Shown piece after piece: positions 12,751 to 20,650 of a DNA stretch of 64,000 nucleotides; positions within the stretch are counted from its first letter, which is position 1; each line of letters begins with the position of its first letter. The stretch is from Marinobacterium nitratireducens. Lineage in GTDB: Bacteria > Pseudomonadota > Gammaproteobacteria > Pseudomonadales > Balneatricaceae. Location: assembly GCF_014645375.1 (NCBI RefSeq), contig NZ_BMLT01000008.1, positions 186,001 to 250,000 on the forward strand, in the 5' to 3' direction. A program made the position numbers and the translations under genes. Below the pieces are notes generated by a model. That model was given only the letters and a program-made list of their open reading frames with translations, did no database searches and was not told the origin of the DNA.

Positions 12751-12968
12751 TCATTCCGCATCGCGATCTTTCGCCCGACACCCTGGACAACCTGATCAGC
12801 GAGTTCGTCACCCGCGACGGTACCGACTACGGCGAGGTCGAAACGCCGCTGGCGCGGCGCATCGCCCAGGTGCGCCAGCAGCTCGACAGCGGTCGCGCGG
12901 TGATCCTGTTCAGCGAAAGTACAGGGCAGTGCAATATAGTGGAGAAAGACAAACTGCGCGACGCTTGA
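12747..12968 (+). CDS. yheU: YheU family (UPF0270) small protein
   Basis: 73 aa, read from a TTG at 12747 (GGAG at 12737-12740 is well spaced). The sequence MIIPHRDLSPDTLDNLI matches the start of the UPF0270/YheU family (about 70-75 aa, unknown function), and the GTDYGEVETPL segment is also typical. Its stop codon TGA (12966-12968) is the first TGA of a (TGACAGG)n array. Confidence 0.85.
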
Positions 12969-13004
12969 CAGGTGACAGGTGACAGGTGACAGGTGACAGG
13001 TGAC
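12966..13004 (+). repeat. Heptanucleotide array (TGACAGG)5
   Basis: Five perfect TGACAGG units plus TGAC, starting exactly at the yheU stop codon. One of nine 7-bp arrays in the window, all variants of GTMACNN on one strand or the other. Confidence 0.95.
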
Positions 13005-13037
13005 GCGCGCATTGCAATTTATCCTGTCGCATCGCCC

Positions 13038-13127
13038 GGTGCGGTTCGTTGCACTCACCGTCACCCTACAGGGTCGGAAACGCTGCAGGGTGCTGGTAAG
13101 CGAAGCGCACCGCACCGCACCGCACCG
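13038..13127. repeat. GGTGCGG/GCACC inverted-repeat element
   Basis: Left arm GGTGCGGTTCGTTGCACTCA ending GTCACCCTACAGGG; right arm CAGGGTGCTGGTAAGCGAAG ending in extra CGCACC copies (13108-13127). Same family as 9685-9763. Confidence 0.8.
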
Positions 13128-13155
13128 CTGAGCTTAGGGTGCCATGCTTTCAACG

Positions 13156-13197
13156 CGTAACCTGTCACCCGTAACGCGTAACCTGTCACCCGTCACT
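13156..13197 (+). repeat. Mixed heptanucleotide array
   Basis: Six consecutive 7-mers in register: CGTAACC, TGTCACC, CGTAACG, CGTAACC, TGTCACC, CGTCACT. The mixture of GTAACC and GTCACC units in one array shows that the separate pure arrays elsewhere belong to one family. It ends about 10 bp before the ribosome binding site of the next gene. Confidence 0.85.
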
Positions 13198-13218
13198 TAC
13201 ACCCCCCGGAGGCCCACC

Positions 13219-13893
13219 ATGGAACAGCTCGACCAGATCAGCCAGATGATCGCCCTGTCCATGGGACTGGCCTGGGCCAGCGGCATCAACCTCTACGCCA
13301 CCCTGCTGATGCTGGGTGTGCTCTCGAACATGGGGCATATCACGCTGCCGCCGGGCCTCGAGGTGGTCGGGGATCCGCTGGTGATCATGGCCGCGGGCTT
13401 TATGTACTGCGTGGAGTTCTTCGCCGACAAGGTGCCCGGCGTCGATACCGGCTGGGACAGCCTGCATACCTTTATCCGCATACCCGCGGGCGCCGCGCTG
13501 GCGGCGGGGGCGGTCGGCGATATCAGCGCACCGGTGGGGCTTGCCGCCGCCATCGTCGGCGGCACCATCGCGGCCGGTACCCACGCCACCAAGGCCGGCA
13601 GCCGGGTGTTGATCAACACCTCGCCGGAGCCCTTCAGCAACTGGACGGCCTCGATCGGCGAGGACGTGATCGTCATCGCAGGCCTCTGGACCGCGCTCTA
13701 CAATCCCTGGCTGTTCCTCGCCGGACTCGTGCTCTTCATCGTGCTGATGATCTGGCTGCTGCCGAAGCTCTGGCGCGGCGTCAAACGGGTGTTCCGTTTT
13801 CTGGCGCGGCTGTTCGGCGGTGGTGAGCCGGAACCTGCGCCACCGCTCCCGGGCGAGCAGGCCTTACCGAACGATACCCGACACCCCAGGTAG
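13219..13893 (+). CDS. DUF4126 family membrane protein
   Basis: 224 aa from the ATG at 13219, preceded by CGGAGG (13207-13212). An upstream in-frame ATG at 13144 would translate the 7-mer array and is rejected. Features: ASGINLYATLLMLGVL near 20-35, several membrane helices, and GGTIAAGTHATKAGSRVLIN (about 113-132), all typical of DUF4126. The C-terminus is a basic helix then a Pro-rich tail. Function unknown. Confidence 0.85.
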   Translation: MEQLDQISQMIALSMGLAWASGINLYATLLMLGVLSNMGHITLPPGLEVVGDPLVIMAAGFMYCVEFFADKVPGVDTGWDSLHTFIRIPAGAALAAGAVGDISAPVGLAAAIVGGTIAAGTHATKAGSRVLINTSPEPFSNWTASIGEDVIVIAGLWTALYNPWLFLAGLVLFIVLMIWLLPKLWRGVKRVFRFLARLFGGGEPEPAPPLPGEQALPNDTRHPR

Positions 13894-14225
13894 GGCGCAC
13901 TGAGCGCAGCGACCGCCATGGAGGGCGGGAGACCGCTCCGCGGGAAGCTTGGCATCGCAGGAGCAAATGCCGACGAACCGCGCCAGCCTCTGGCACGTTT
14001 CGCAATACTCAAGGTGCCCTACGGTTTCGGATACCGGGTGCCGTCTTATCTCGTCGGGTGCTGGCGTAGGGTGCTGGTAAGCGGAGCGCACCGCACCATT
14101 GGTATCGGTGCGCTTCGCAGCGAAACGTGCGCATCTTCCGGTGCACGGCGCCGTTCGCTTCGCTCAGGGACGCCCTGCGTCGTCCGTAACCGGGTAGCGC
14201 ACCCTCTTCGCTCAGCAGCACCTTA
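13888..14225. repeat. Mosaic of dispersed repeats between DUF4126 and CBS genes
   Basis: Holds GTAGGGCGCAC-type elements (from 13888), a diverged copy of the ~39-bp element in reverse (13913-13966: CCGCCATGG start, CAGGAGCAA end) with an inserted CCGCTCCGCGGG hairpin, and a GTAGGGTGCTGGTAAGCGGA to GCACCGCACC copy (14066-14097) followed by decayed fragments. No gene supported. Confidence 0.7.
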
Positions 14226-14268
14226 GGTCACAGAAATTCCCGACCCGCCGATGTTAACTCATGGCTTT

Positions 14269-14931
14269 TCACGCCCAACTTTCGATCCGGGCGCCGCTGA
14301 TCAGCAGCCGCAGCAGGTCGGTGCGGGTGACGATGCCGACCAGGCGGTCGCGCTCGTCGACGATGGGGATGGCGCCGATCTCGTACTCGACGAAGGTGGC
14401 GGCGAGATGGGCGGCGTCGGTATCGGGCGAGGCGGCGATCAGGTGGCGTGAATAGATGCTCGCCACGTTGATCATCGGGTGCTGCCCGCTGCGCTCCAGC
14501 TGACCGTAGGAAACGATCCCCAGCGGGCGCTCCTGCGGCGACATAACCACCAGGTGCTCGATTTTCAGGTTGCGCATCCGGTCCCGGGCCTCGGCGATAC
14601 TGGTGTGGCGGGTGATCCACTGCACCGGCGAGCTCATGTAAAGCGAGGCGGGGAGGCTCGGGGCCCCCCGGGTCTGGTTCTGCTTCGCCGGCTCTTCGTA
14701 TCCGCGACGCTGCGCCTGAGAAGTACGGGGAGCGGGGCGGCGTCGCGGATCCCTGTAGCCCTGGTAACCCTGGATACGAAACTGCTCGCCCTCGGCGTGC
14801 ACGCGCTGTTCTTCACCGGCGGTGGCATGGGAAGCCTTGATCTCCTCGACCGGCTCGACTCCGCTCGGTTTGAACAGGGCCTGCACCGGCGTCTGGATCC
14901 GGTATCCCTGATCGTAGATGACAAGTGCCAT
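14269..14931 (-). CDS. CBS-domain-pair protein
   Basis: 220 aa with a unique basic, Gln/Arg-rich N-terminal ~90 residues and two CBS domains (about 97-150 and 155-215; SSPVQWITRHTSIAEARDRM, then AIPIVDERDRLVGIVTRTDL). CBS pairs bind adenosyl nucleotides and regulate or sense energy state; the target here is not evident. The ATG at 14931 follows GGGAGAG. It is followed on the same strand, beyond a repeat mosaic, by no coupled gene; mnmC lies upstream on the same strand. Confidence 0.85.
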   Translation of the reverse strand: MALVIYDQGYRIQTPVQALFKPSGVEPVEEIKASHATAGEEQRVHAEGEQFRIQGYQGYRDPRRRPAPRTSQAQRRGYEEPAKQNQTRGAPSLPASLYMSSPVQWITRHTSIAEARDRMRNLKIEHLVVMSPQERPLGIVSYGQLERSGQHPMINVASIYSRHLIAASPDTDAAHLAATFVEYEIGAIPIVDERDRLVGIVTRTDLLRLLISGARIESWA

Positions 14932-14956
14932 TATCTCTCCCTGGGGCTGCCAACCC

Positions 14957-15139
14957 GGTGCGCTTCACTTCGGTAGGGTGCCGGTAAGCGCATCGCACCG
15001 CACCGATTTCAAGCTCCCGTCCGCTCAACCCATAACCCGTAACGGCTCATGCTGGTGCGTTTCGCTTCGCTCAGAGCACCCTACATCGTTGTTTCGCCTG
15101 ATGCCTTAGTACGCATTCGCCCACGGAGTGGACTCCTGC
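14957..15139. repeat. Repeat mosaic between CBS gene and mnmC
   Basis: GGTGCGC with GTAGGGTGCCGGTAAGCGCA to CGCACCGCACC (14957-15004), a short two-unit TAACCCG stretch (about 15033-15043), a second element ending AGAGCACCCTACA (15054-15084) and a REP-like TTCGCCCACGGAGTGGACTC (15116-15135). Confidence 0.7.
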
Positions 15140-15179
15140 TGCGTGCAGCCTTGGACTCACACTACTCGCCACTTACCCG

Positions 15180-17159
15180 TTATATCGACCCGCGGATCAG
15201 GTTCTTGATGATAAAACGCGCAGGATTCAGCGCATCGACGATGTCGCGCGCCAGCGGCAGCGGCTCGTCGCAGATCATCGCCGCCAGCAATTCACCGCCC
15301 AGCGGGCAGGTCAGCAGGCCCTTGGAGCCATGCCCGACACTGATATAGAGTCCGCGGTGGTGAGTTGGTGCCGTATCGAAGCGCCATTTTCGATCCTGGC
15401 GCAGGCGGGCGTAGTCCTCGAGGAAGCGCTCGTGGACCGGGAGCGGGCCGATAATGGGCAGGTAGTCCGGCGTCGAGCAGCGAAAGCCCACGCGCCCGTC
15501 CAGTGGTTGCTGCGCTATGGCCGCGGCAAGATCCGGCAGGGCGCCGGCCAGGGTTTCGAGGTTGCGCCGGTGGTCGTCCTTGCGCAGGGTTTCGCTGTCG
15601 TCGCGCAGGTCGAAGGTGGCGCCGAAGGCGTAGTGCCCGTCGAGCGGCGGTGCGATATAGCCATCGCCGCAGACAACGGTCCTGAGCGCCGGCAAGGTGC
15701 CGGGTTGCGGGCCATGGGTGACCTGGCCGCGGATAGGCTTGAGGGGCAGCTGCGCGCTGTGCGACAGTCCGCGCGCCGCCGTTGCGTTGGCGATCACGAC
15801 CGTATCGGCGTCGAAGCGGCGGCCGTCGGCGGCATGGGCGCTCCAGCGCCCGGAATCTGCCTGCTGCAGCCGCTCGATGCGGGTATCGGTGTGGTGCTCG
15901 ATCAACGGATGTTCGACAAGGGCATGGCACAGGGCCGGCGGCGACACCCAGCCGCCCAGCTCGAAGTAGAGGCCGGGGTGTCCGATCGGCAGTCCGGCCA
16001 GCGCGCCGGCATCGGCGGCGCAGACGCCGCGCACCAGCTCCGGCGGATAGCAGGCCTCGTCGATCAGCTGCTGCTGGCGTCGCTGTTCCTTGTCGTTCAG
16101 TGCCAGCTGCAGCAGGCCGCAGGGCGCCCAGTCGTGGTCCTGAAGCAACCGCGCGGCCAGCTGATGACTGTAGTGCAGTCCGCTGGCGTGCAGCATGCCC
16201 TGGGTCGTCGGCTTCACCGGAAGCTTGGCGTAGAGCGCCCCCTGACGGTTGCCGGAGCCGCCGCCTGCCAGAGCGCCGGACTGCTCCAGCAGCTGTACGC
16301 GGATGCCGCGGCGGGCGAGCGAGCGGGCGGCGCTGCAGCCGGCCAGGCCGCCGCCGATCACCAGCGCGCTGCGCGGACGCGCCGAGAGCCGGGGCAGTTC
16401 GAACCAGGGCTTTGCCGACAGCGGGCGTTCGGCGCCCCCGAAGGCGCCACGCAGCATCTCCCGCTTGCGGCCGAAGCCTGGGGCTTTTTCCATCGCGAAG
16501 CCGACCTCCTGCAGGCCACGCCGCACGAAACCCGCGGCGGTAAAGGTCGCCAGGGTCGTGCCGGCGTGGCTCAGCCGCGCCATCTGGGCGAACAGCCCGG
16601 GCTGCCACATATCGGGATTCTTGGCCGGGGCGAAGCCGTCGAGGAACCAGGCGTCGACGCGGGCCTCGAGCTGTGAATAACTGTCGATGGCGTCGCCGAG
16701 CATCAGCGTCAGCCGGACGCGGCCGTCATCCAGCTCCAGACGATGAAATCCCGGCGCGCCGGGCGGATACTGCGCCAGCAGCTGGGTGCTGCCGTCGGCG
16801 AACTCGGGCCAGTGGGCGAGGGCGCGGGACAGGTCCTCGCGGCGCAGCGGAAACTTTTCCACCGAGACAAAATGCAGCCGGGCCGGCGGCGGCGCCAGTC
16901 TTAGCCAGAGAGCGCGGGCGCAGAGGAAGTTGAGCCCGGTGCCGAAGCCGGTTTCGGCGATGGTGAAATCGCCCGTTTCGACGGCGGCGAAGCGCTCCCT
17001 CAGCCGGTTGCCGTCGAGAAAAACGTGCGCGGTTTCGGCATGGCCACCGTCCTTGTTGAAGTAGATATCGTCGAAGCGGCCGGACACCGGCGTATCCGCC
17101 TCCCAGCGCAGCTGTGCGTGTTCGATTCGGATTCGGTCTTGCCTGTTGCCACTCACCAA
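15180..17159 (-). CDS. mnmC: MnmC, bifunctional tRNA mnm5s2U biosynthesis enzyme
   Basis: Completes 5-methylaminomethyl-2-thiouridine at the wobble position of tRNA. N-terminal SAM methyltransferase domain (about 1-240; ETGFGTGLNFL near 68-78 is the SAM loop; DGFAPAKNPDMW is a conserved motif) and a C-terminal FAD-dependent oxidase domain (from about 258; dinucleotide motif VIGGGLAGCSAARSLARRG; GHGSKGL near the end). 659 aa is normal. The start is TTG 17159 or GTG 17156. Confidence 0.96.
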   Translation of the reverse strand: MVSGNRQDRIRIEHAQLRWEADTPVSGRFDDIYFNKDGGHAETAHVFLDGNRLRERFAAVETGDFTIAETGFGTGLNFLCARALWLRLAPPPARLHFVSVEKFPLRREDLSRALAHWPEFADGSTQLLAQYPPGAPGFHRLELDDGRVRLTLMLGDAIDSYSQLEARVDAWFLDGFAPAKNPDMWQPGLFAQMARLSHAGTTLATFTAAGFVRRGLQEVGFAMEKAPGFGRKREMLRGAFGGAERPLSAKPWFELPRLSARPRSALVIGGGLAGCSAARSLARRGIRVQLLEQSGALAGGGSGNRQGALYAKLPVKPTTQGMLHASGLHYSHQLAARLLQDHDWAPCGLLQLALNDKEQRRQQQLIDEACYPPELVRGVCAADAGALAGLPIGHPGLYFELGGWVSPPALCHALVEHPLIEHHTDTRIERLQQADSGRWSAHAADGRRFDADTVVIANATAARGLSHSAQLPLKPIRGQVTHGPQPGTLPALRTVVCGDGYIAPPLDGHYAFGATFDLRDDSETLRKDDHRRNLETLAGALPDLAAAIAQQPLDGRVGFRCSTPDYLPIIGPLPVHERFLEDYARLRQDRKWRFDTAPTHHRGLYISVGHGSKGLLTCPLGGELLAAMICDEPLPLARDIVDALNPARFIIKNLIRGSI

Positions 17160-17238
17160 TTATTCTCCATCACAGGCCGTTCGCTCGCGGAGCGAGCTGC
17201 TGCGAACCAAACGCCGCTGCGGTTGATGTCAGAGCGCT

Positions 17239-17263
17239 GTAGGAGCCCACTCCGTGGGCGATT
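17239..17263. repeat. Pseudomonad-type REP element
   Basis: GTAGGAGCCCACTCCGTGGGCGAT forms a GCCCAC-TCC-GTGGGC hairpin. Lies in the divergent region between mnmC and the dehydrogenase gene. Confidence 0.85.
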
Positions 17264-17321
17264 CTTTCCGGGACGGCGGTTCATTGGGAGTGAGCTCTGT
17301 GAAGCCTGCGCCCGATTGCCT

Positions 17322-17351
17322 TTGCTCCCTTCTCGCTTCGGGCGCTATGAT
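17322..17351 (+). promoter_or_regulatory. Candidate promoter of the dehydrogenase-rfaH unit
   Basis: TTGCTC (17322-17327), 18-bp spacer, TATGAT (17346-17351), 38 bp before the ATG of the next gene. Seen directly; function inferred. It may also feed the downstream glycan operon through rfaH and ops. Confidence 0.4.
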
Positions 17352-17389
17352 ACCTGCTTTGCGCAATCGCGAGCACAAGGACGCCACGC

Positions 17390-18673
17390 ATGTTTGACCT
17401 GAACCGTATCAGGATTTGCGTACTGGGACTGGGATACGTCGGACTGCCGCTGGCGGTCGAGTTCGGCCGCAGGTTCGATACCGTCGGCTATGATATCAAC
17501 CCGACGCGGGTGGCAGAACTGCAGGGCGGCAGGGACAGCACCCTCGAGGTCGAGGCAGAGGAGCTGGCATCGGCCACCCGGCTCGGCTTCAGCCACCGGC
17601 TCGAGGATGTGGCGGACTGCAACGTCTATATCGTCACCGTGCCGACGCCGGTCGACGCCCACAAGCGACCGGATCTGACGCCACTGCGCGAAGCCAGCCG
17701 GGCGCTGGGCTCCGTGCTTAAGCGCAACGACATCGTTATCTACGAGTCCACCGTCTACCCGGGGGCGACCGAAGAGGTCTGTGTGCCCGAGCTGGAAGCC
17801 GTCTCCGGCCTTCAGTTCAACCGGGACTTCTTCGTCGGCTACAGCCCCGAGCGCATCAACCCGGGCGACCGCCACAACCGTCTGACCCGCATCGTCAAGG
17901 TCACGGCCGGTTCGACGCCGGACGTGGCCGACTTCGTCGACAGCCTCTACGCCGGCATTATCGAGGCCGGCACTTTCCGCGCCGGCAGTATCCGGGTTGC
18001 CGAGGCGGCCAAGGTTATCGAGAACACCCAGCGCGACCTCAATATCGCCCTGATCAACGAGCTGGCGATCATCTTCGGCAAGCTCGGTATCGACACCACC
18101 GAAGTGCTCGAAGCCGCCGGCACCAAGTGGAACTTCCTGCCGTTTCGCCCGGGACTCGTCGGCGGGCACTGCATCGGCGTCGATCCCTACTACCTTGCGC
18201 ACAAGGCCCAGGCGGCGGGCTACTTTCCCGATGTGATCCTGGCGGGGCGGCGCATCAACGACGGCATGGGCCAGTACGTGGCAGAGGAGGTCATCCGGCT
18301 GATGATCAAAAAGCGCATCCAGGTCGCCGACGCGCGGGTGCTGGTGCTGGGGCTGGCGTTCAAGGAGAACTGTCCGGATATCCGCAACACCAAGGTGATC
18401 GATGTGGTGCGCAAGCTCGAAGGCTACTGCGACCGGGTCGATGTGCACGACCCCTGGGTATCGCCGCAGGAGGCCCGCCGCGAATACGGCCTGGAGCTGC
18501 TGGAAAGGCCCGAGCCTGCGCAGTTCGATGCGGTGATTCTGGCGGTGGCGCACAACGAATTCCGCGAGCTGGGCGCCGCCGGGATCCGGGGTCTGTGCAG
18601 AGACCCGGAGCACAGTGTATTGTTTGACGTAAAGGCAATGCTGCCGCAAGATCAGGTCGACAAGCGACTATAA
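17390..18673 (+). CDS. tviB: UDP-N-acetylhexosamine 6-dehydrogenase (TviB/WbpO-like)
   Basis: Oxidises UDP-GlcNAc or UDP-GalNAc to the uronic acid for surface glycans. 427 aa. N-terminal NAD domain with [14 protein letters not shown] (13-26), central helix, catalytic cysteine C261 in [16 protein letters not shown] (255-270), and a C-terminal UDP-binding domain ([20 protein letters not shown], about 324-343). Closest in pattern to TviB/WbpO; the exact substrate is not decided by sequence. First gene of the plus-strand glycan locus, 131 bp upstream of rfaH. Confidence 0.9.
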   Translation: MFDLNRIRICVLGLGYVGLPLAVEFGRRFDTVGYDINPTRVAELQGGRDSTLEVEAEELASATRLGFSHRLEDVADCNVYIVTVPTPVDAHKRPDLTPLREASRALGSVLKRNDIVIYESTVYPGATEEVCVPELEAVSGLQFNRDFFVGYSPERINPGDRHNRLTRIVKVTAGSTPDVADFVDSLYAGIIEAGTFRAGSIRVAEAAKVIENTQRDLNIALINELAIIFGKLGIDTTEVLEAAGTKWNFLPFRPGLVGGHCIGVDPYYLAHKAQAAGYFPDVILAGRRINDGMGQYVAEEVIRLMIKKRIQVADARVLVLGLAFKENCPDIRNTKVIDVVRKLEGYCDRVDVHDPWVSPQEARREYGLELLERPEPAQFDAVILAVAHNEFRELGAAGIRGLCRDPEHSVLFDVKAMLPQDQVDKRL

Positions 18674-18804
18674 TCGAACCAGTGAGGCCGGGCAGGTGCG
18701 CGGCGCCTGCCGTCAAATTTGCGAACATTTTGAGAACAATAGGCATCGCAGGCGTCGGGGATCGTCCGGTCCTCGATAGCCAGGTAACGACAACGGAGAG
18801 CGCC

Positions 18805-19299
18805 ATGGCAGTACAGCGCGCCTGGTACCTGCTGCAGACCAAGCCCAGACAGGAAGAGCGGGCCCGGGAAAACCTCGAAAACCAGGGCTACGACTGCTTC
18901 GCCCCCAAGCTGAGTGCCGAGCGCATTCGCCGCGGCAAGCGCCAGACCGTCGTCGAGCCGATGTTCCCCGGCTATCTCTTTATTTATCTCGATCAGGTCG
19001 CCGACAACTGGCGCCCGATCCGTTCCACCCGCGGCGTCAGTCGCATGGTGACCTTCAACGATATGCCCCTGCCGGTCGACAGCGATATCATCGAAGAACT
19101 GCGCCAGCGCGTCGCCGGTCAGGAGCCGCAGAGCGAACTCAAGAGCGGCGACACCGTGCAGATCTGCCAGGGCGCTTTCGCCGATCTGGATGCAATATTC
19201 GAGTGCTACGATGGCACCGAACGGGTGGTGCTGCTGCTCAACCTGCTGCACCGGACCCAGCGGCTGACCATGCCGCTGGCCAGTATCCGCCGGGTCTGA
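18805..19299 (+). CDS. rfaH: RfaH, transcription antiterminator (NusG paralogue)
   Basis: 164 aa from the ATG at 18805, preceded by GGAGAG; an earlier in-frame ATG at 18682 gives an unconserved extension. NGN domain (about 1-100: WYLLQTKPRQEERARENLEN, VEPMFPGYLFIYLD) and a C-terminal KOW-type domain (about 112-164). The length matches E. coli RfaH (162), and the residues are those of RfaH rather than housekeeping NusG. RfaH binds RNA polymerase paused at ops and suppresses polarity in long operons. An exact ops lies 61 bp past its stop, facing the glycan genes. Confidence 0.92.
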   Translation: MAVQRAWYLLQTKPRQEERARENLENQGYDCFAPKLSAERIRRGKRQTVVEPMFPGYLFIYLDQVADNWRPIRSTRGVSRMVTFNDMPLPVDSDIIEELRQRVAGQEPQSELKSGDTVQICQGAFADLDAIFECYDGTERVVLLLNLLHRTQRLTMPLASIRRV

Positions 19300-19360
19300 A
19301 CACGCTGCCCGAACGGCAGCCAACCGGCCACGTTTTCAGGAAACTGACGGTCAATCCTGG

Positions 19361-19372
19361 GGCGGTAGCGTG
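19361..19372 (+). promoter_or_regulatory. ops element (RfaH recruitment site)
   Basis: GGCGGTAGCGTG, an exact copy of the E. coli ops core. The preceding bases (CCTGG) also resemble the end of the JUMPStart sequence (CCAGG followed by ops). Located between rfaH and a ~22-kb run of co-directional genes. Established: ops pauses RNA polymerase and recruits RfaH. Inferred: it does so here. Confidence 0.88.
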
Positions 19373-19396
19373 CCTGTTTACAGTGACGCGGAACCC

Positions 19397-19449
19397 CGTA
19401 GGAGCGGCGTACCCAAGCCTACGGGCACTTCCCCGCCGCGAACGCTTTG
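19397..19449. repeat. REP-like element downstream of ops
   Basis: CGTAGGAGCGGCGTACCCAA, then ACGGGCACTTCCCCGCCGCG and AACGC. The same arrangement is seen at 42165-42214 and within the 7512-8070 array. Confidence 0.75.
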
Positions 19450-19608
19450 CTCGGCCCCGGCGGTACCTGGTGGAGTAGGATGGGTGAAGCCGCCAATTGC
19501 GCCGGATTTTCGAACGGCAACGGTATTTCCGGCGGCGTAACCCATCAGATTCGTGGGTTGGGCGAAGCGACTCGAAACCAAACGAATTTGAGTTATTCGG
19601 AAGTGTTC

Positions 19609-20016
19609 ATGTCGGATCAGGACAGGCTCCTCGAACGAATCGAGCAGCTGGCACAGAAAAACGACAATATCACCGTGCTTTGGCTCTATGGCTCAAGAGC
19701 CAAAGGGACCGCACAGCCGGAGAGCGACTATGACCTGGCCGTCGCCTTCAGGCGCTTTCCTGATGACGCCTGGGACCGGCGTCTGCAGCCGGAACTGCTG
19801 GCGCTGGAGTGGGCCGACGAACTGGGTATGCCCACGAGCAGACTTTCGGTGGCCGATATCAACCATATACCCCTGACGCTTGCCCACTCGATCATCAGAG
19901 ACGGCAAGGTGCTGCTGGCCAACGACCGCTTGAGGCTGGCCCGCGAGGAAAACCGTATAACTTCCATGTGGGAGCTGGACCATGAGTACCACAAGCGTCA
20001 GTTTGGTGACGTGTGA
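19609..20016 (+). CDS. mntA: MNT-type nucleotidyltransferase (orphan MntA-like antitoxin)
   Basis: 135 aa from the ATG at 19609. Minimal nucleotidyltransferase fold with GSRAKGTAQPESDYDLAV (the GS...DxD signature; about residues 28-45) and later acidic residues. MntA normally AMPylates and neutralises its HEPN partner HepT, encoded next to it; no HepT is present here. Instead a 66-bp (TGACGTG)n array begins inside the last codons and supplies GDV and the stop. It sits under ops control together with glycan genes; whether it is a relic or has a new role is unclear. Confidence 0.85.
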   Translation: MSDQDRLLERIEQLAQKNDNITVLWLYGSRAKGTAQPESDYDLAVAFRRFPDDAWDRRLQPELLALEWADELGMPTSRLSVADINHIPLTLAHSIIRDGKVLLANDRLRLAREENRITSMWELDHEYHKRQFGDV

Positions 20017-20072
20017 CGTGTGACGTGTGACGTGTGACGTGTGACGTGTGACGTGTGACGTGTGACGTGTGA
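20007..20072 (+). repeat. Heptanucleotide array (TGACGTG)9
   Basis: About 9.4 perfect TGACGTG units. The first two units encode the end and stop of the mntA-like gene. On the opposite strand the unit reads GTCACAC, a member of the GTMACNN family. Confidence 0.95.
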
Positions 20073-20150
20073 ACGCCAGGGAAGGCGGGTGTGCTGACAA
20101 TGCTGGGTCGTCTTCAGTAGACAGATGATGAACGCAAAAGGTGACATGGA

Positions 20151-20489
20151 ATGCACCAGAATCTGCATGCATGGCAACTGTCCATGGATTTGGCCGTAGA
20201 GATTTACCGGCTGACAGAGCGCTTTCCAAGTGGCGAGCTCTATGGACTAAAGGCGCAAATGCGACGAGCGGCGGTCTCTGTACCCAGCAATATTGCGGAA
20301 GGAGCGGGACGAGCTTCCAAGGCTGAGTTTAAGCGCTTTATAGCAATTGCCTGTGGATCGCTGAGCGAGTTGGAAACACAACTGTTGCTATCGCAACGGC
20401 TGAATTTTTTACGGGATATCGATGAGCCTTTGAAGACAATTCGAAGCATATTTAATCTGCTCTCTGGACTGAGAAACTCATTGAACTAA
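20151..20489 (+). CDS. Four-helix-bundle protein (23S rRNA intervening-sequence/IVP family)
   Basis: 112 aa, entirely helical pattern. Characteristic MRRAAVSVPSNIAEGAGRAS (about 38-57) and FIAIACGSLSELETQLLLS (about 63-81) identify the TIGR02436-type four-helix bundle family, known from rRNA intervening sequences and often found in polysaccharide loci. Function unknown. Followed within 20 bp by a long GTAACCC array. Confidence 0.88.
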   Translation: MHQNLHAWQLSMDLAVEIYRLTERFPSGELYGLKAQMRRAAVSVPSNIAEGAGRASKAEFKRFIAIACGSLSELETQLLLSQRLNFLRDIDEPLKTIRSIFNLLSGLRNSLN

Positions 20490-20507
20490 TCGAAAGCAAC
20501 AGTCCAA

Positions 20508-20624
20508 TAACCCGTAACCCGTAACCCGTAACCCGTAACCCGTAACCCGTAACCCGTAACCCGTAACCCGTAACCCGTAACCCGTAACCCGTAACCCGTA
20601 ACCCGTAACCCGTAACCCGTAACC
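20508..20624 (+). repeat. Heptanucleotide array (TAACCCG)16-17
   Basis: 117 bp of perfect TAACCCG units, the longest 7-mer array in the window. The plus strand has TAA in all three frames; the minus strand is open in all frames and would encode GLRVTGY repeats (rejected as a gene). Lies between the four-helix-bundle gene and the RNase gene. Confidence 0.97.
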
Positions 20625-20650
20625 TTTCAGCAACCGCTAACGGACTAGCC

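Noticed and set aside
13144-13218. N-terminal extension of the DUF4126 protein from ATG 13144
   Set aside because: It would translate the 7-mer array; CGGAGG before ATG 13219 marks the start.
18682-18804. N-terminal extension of RfaH from ATG 18682
   Set aside because: The 41 added residues are unconserved, while ATG 18805 has a good ribosome binding site and gives the family length.
20508-20624. CRISPR array or telomere-like repeat
   Set aside because: Units are 7 bp with no spacers, no cas genes are near, and the word is not a known telomere repeat.
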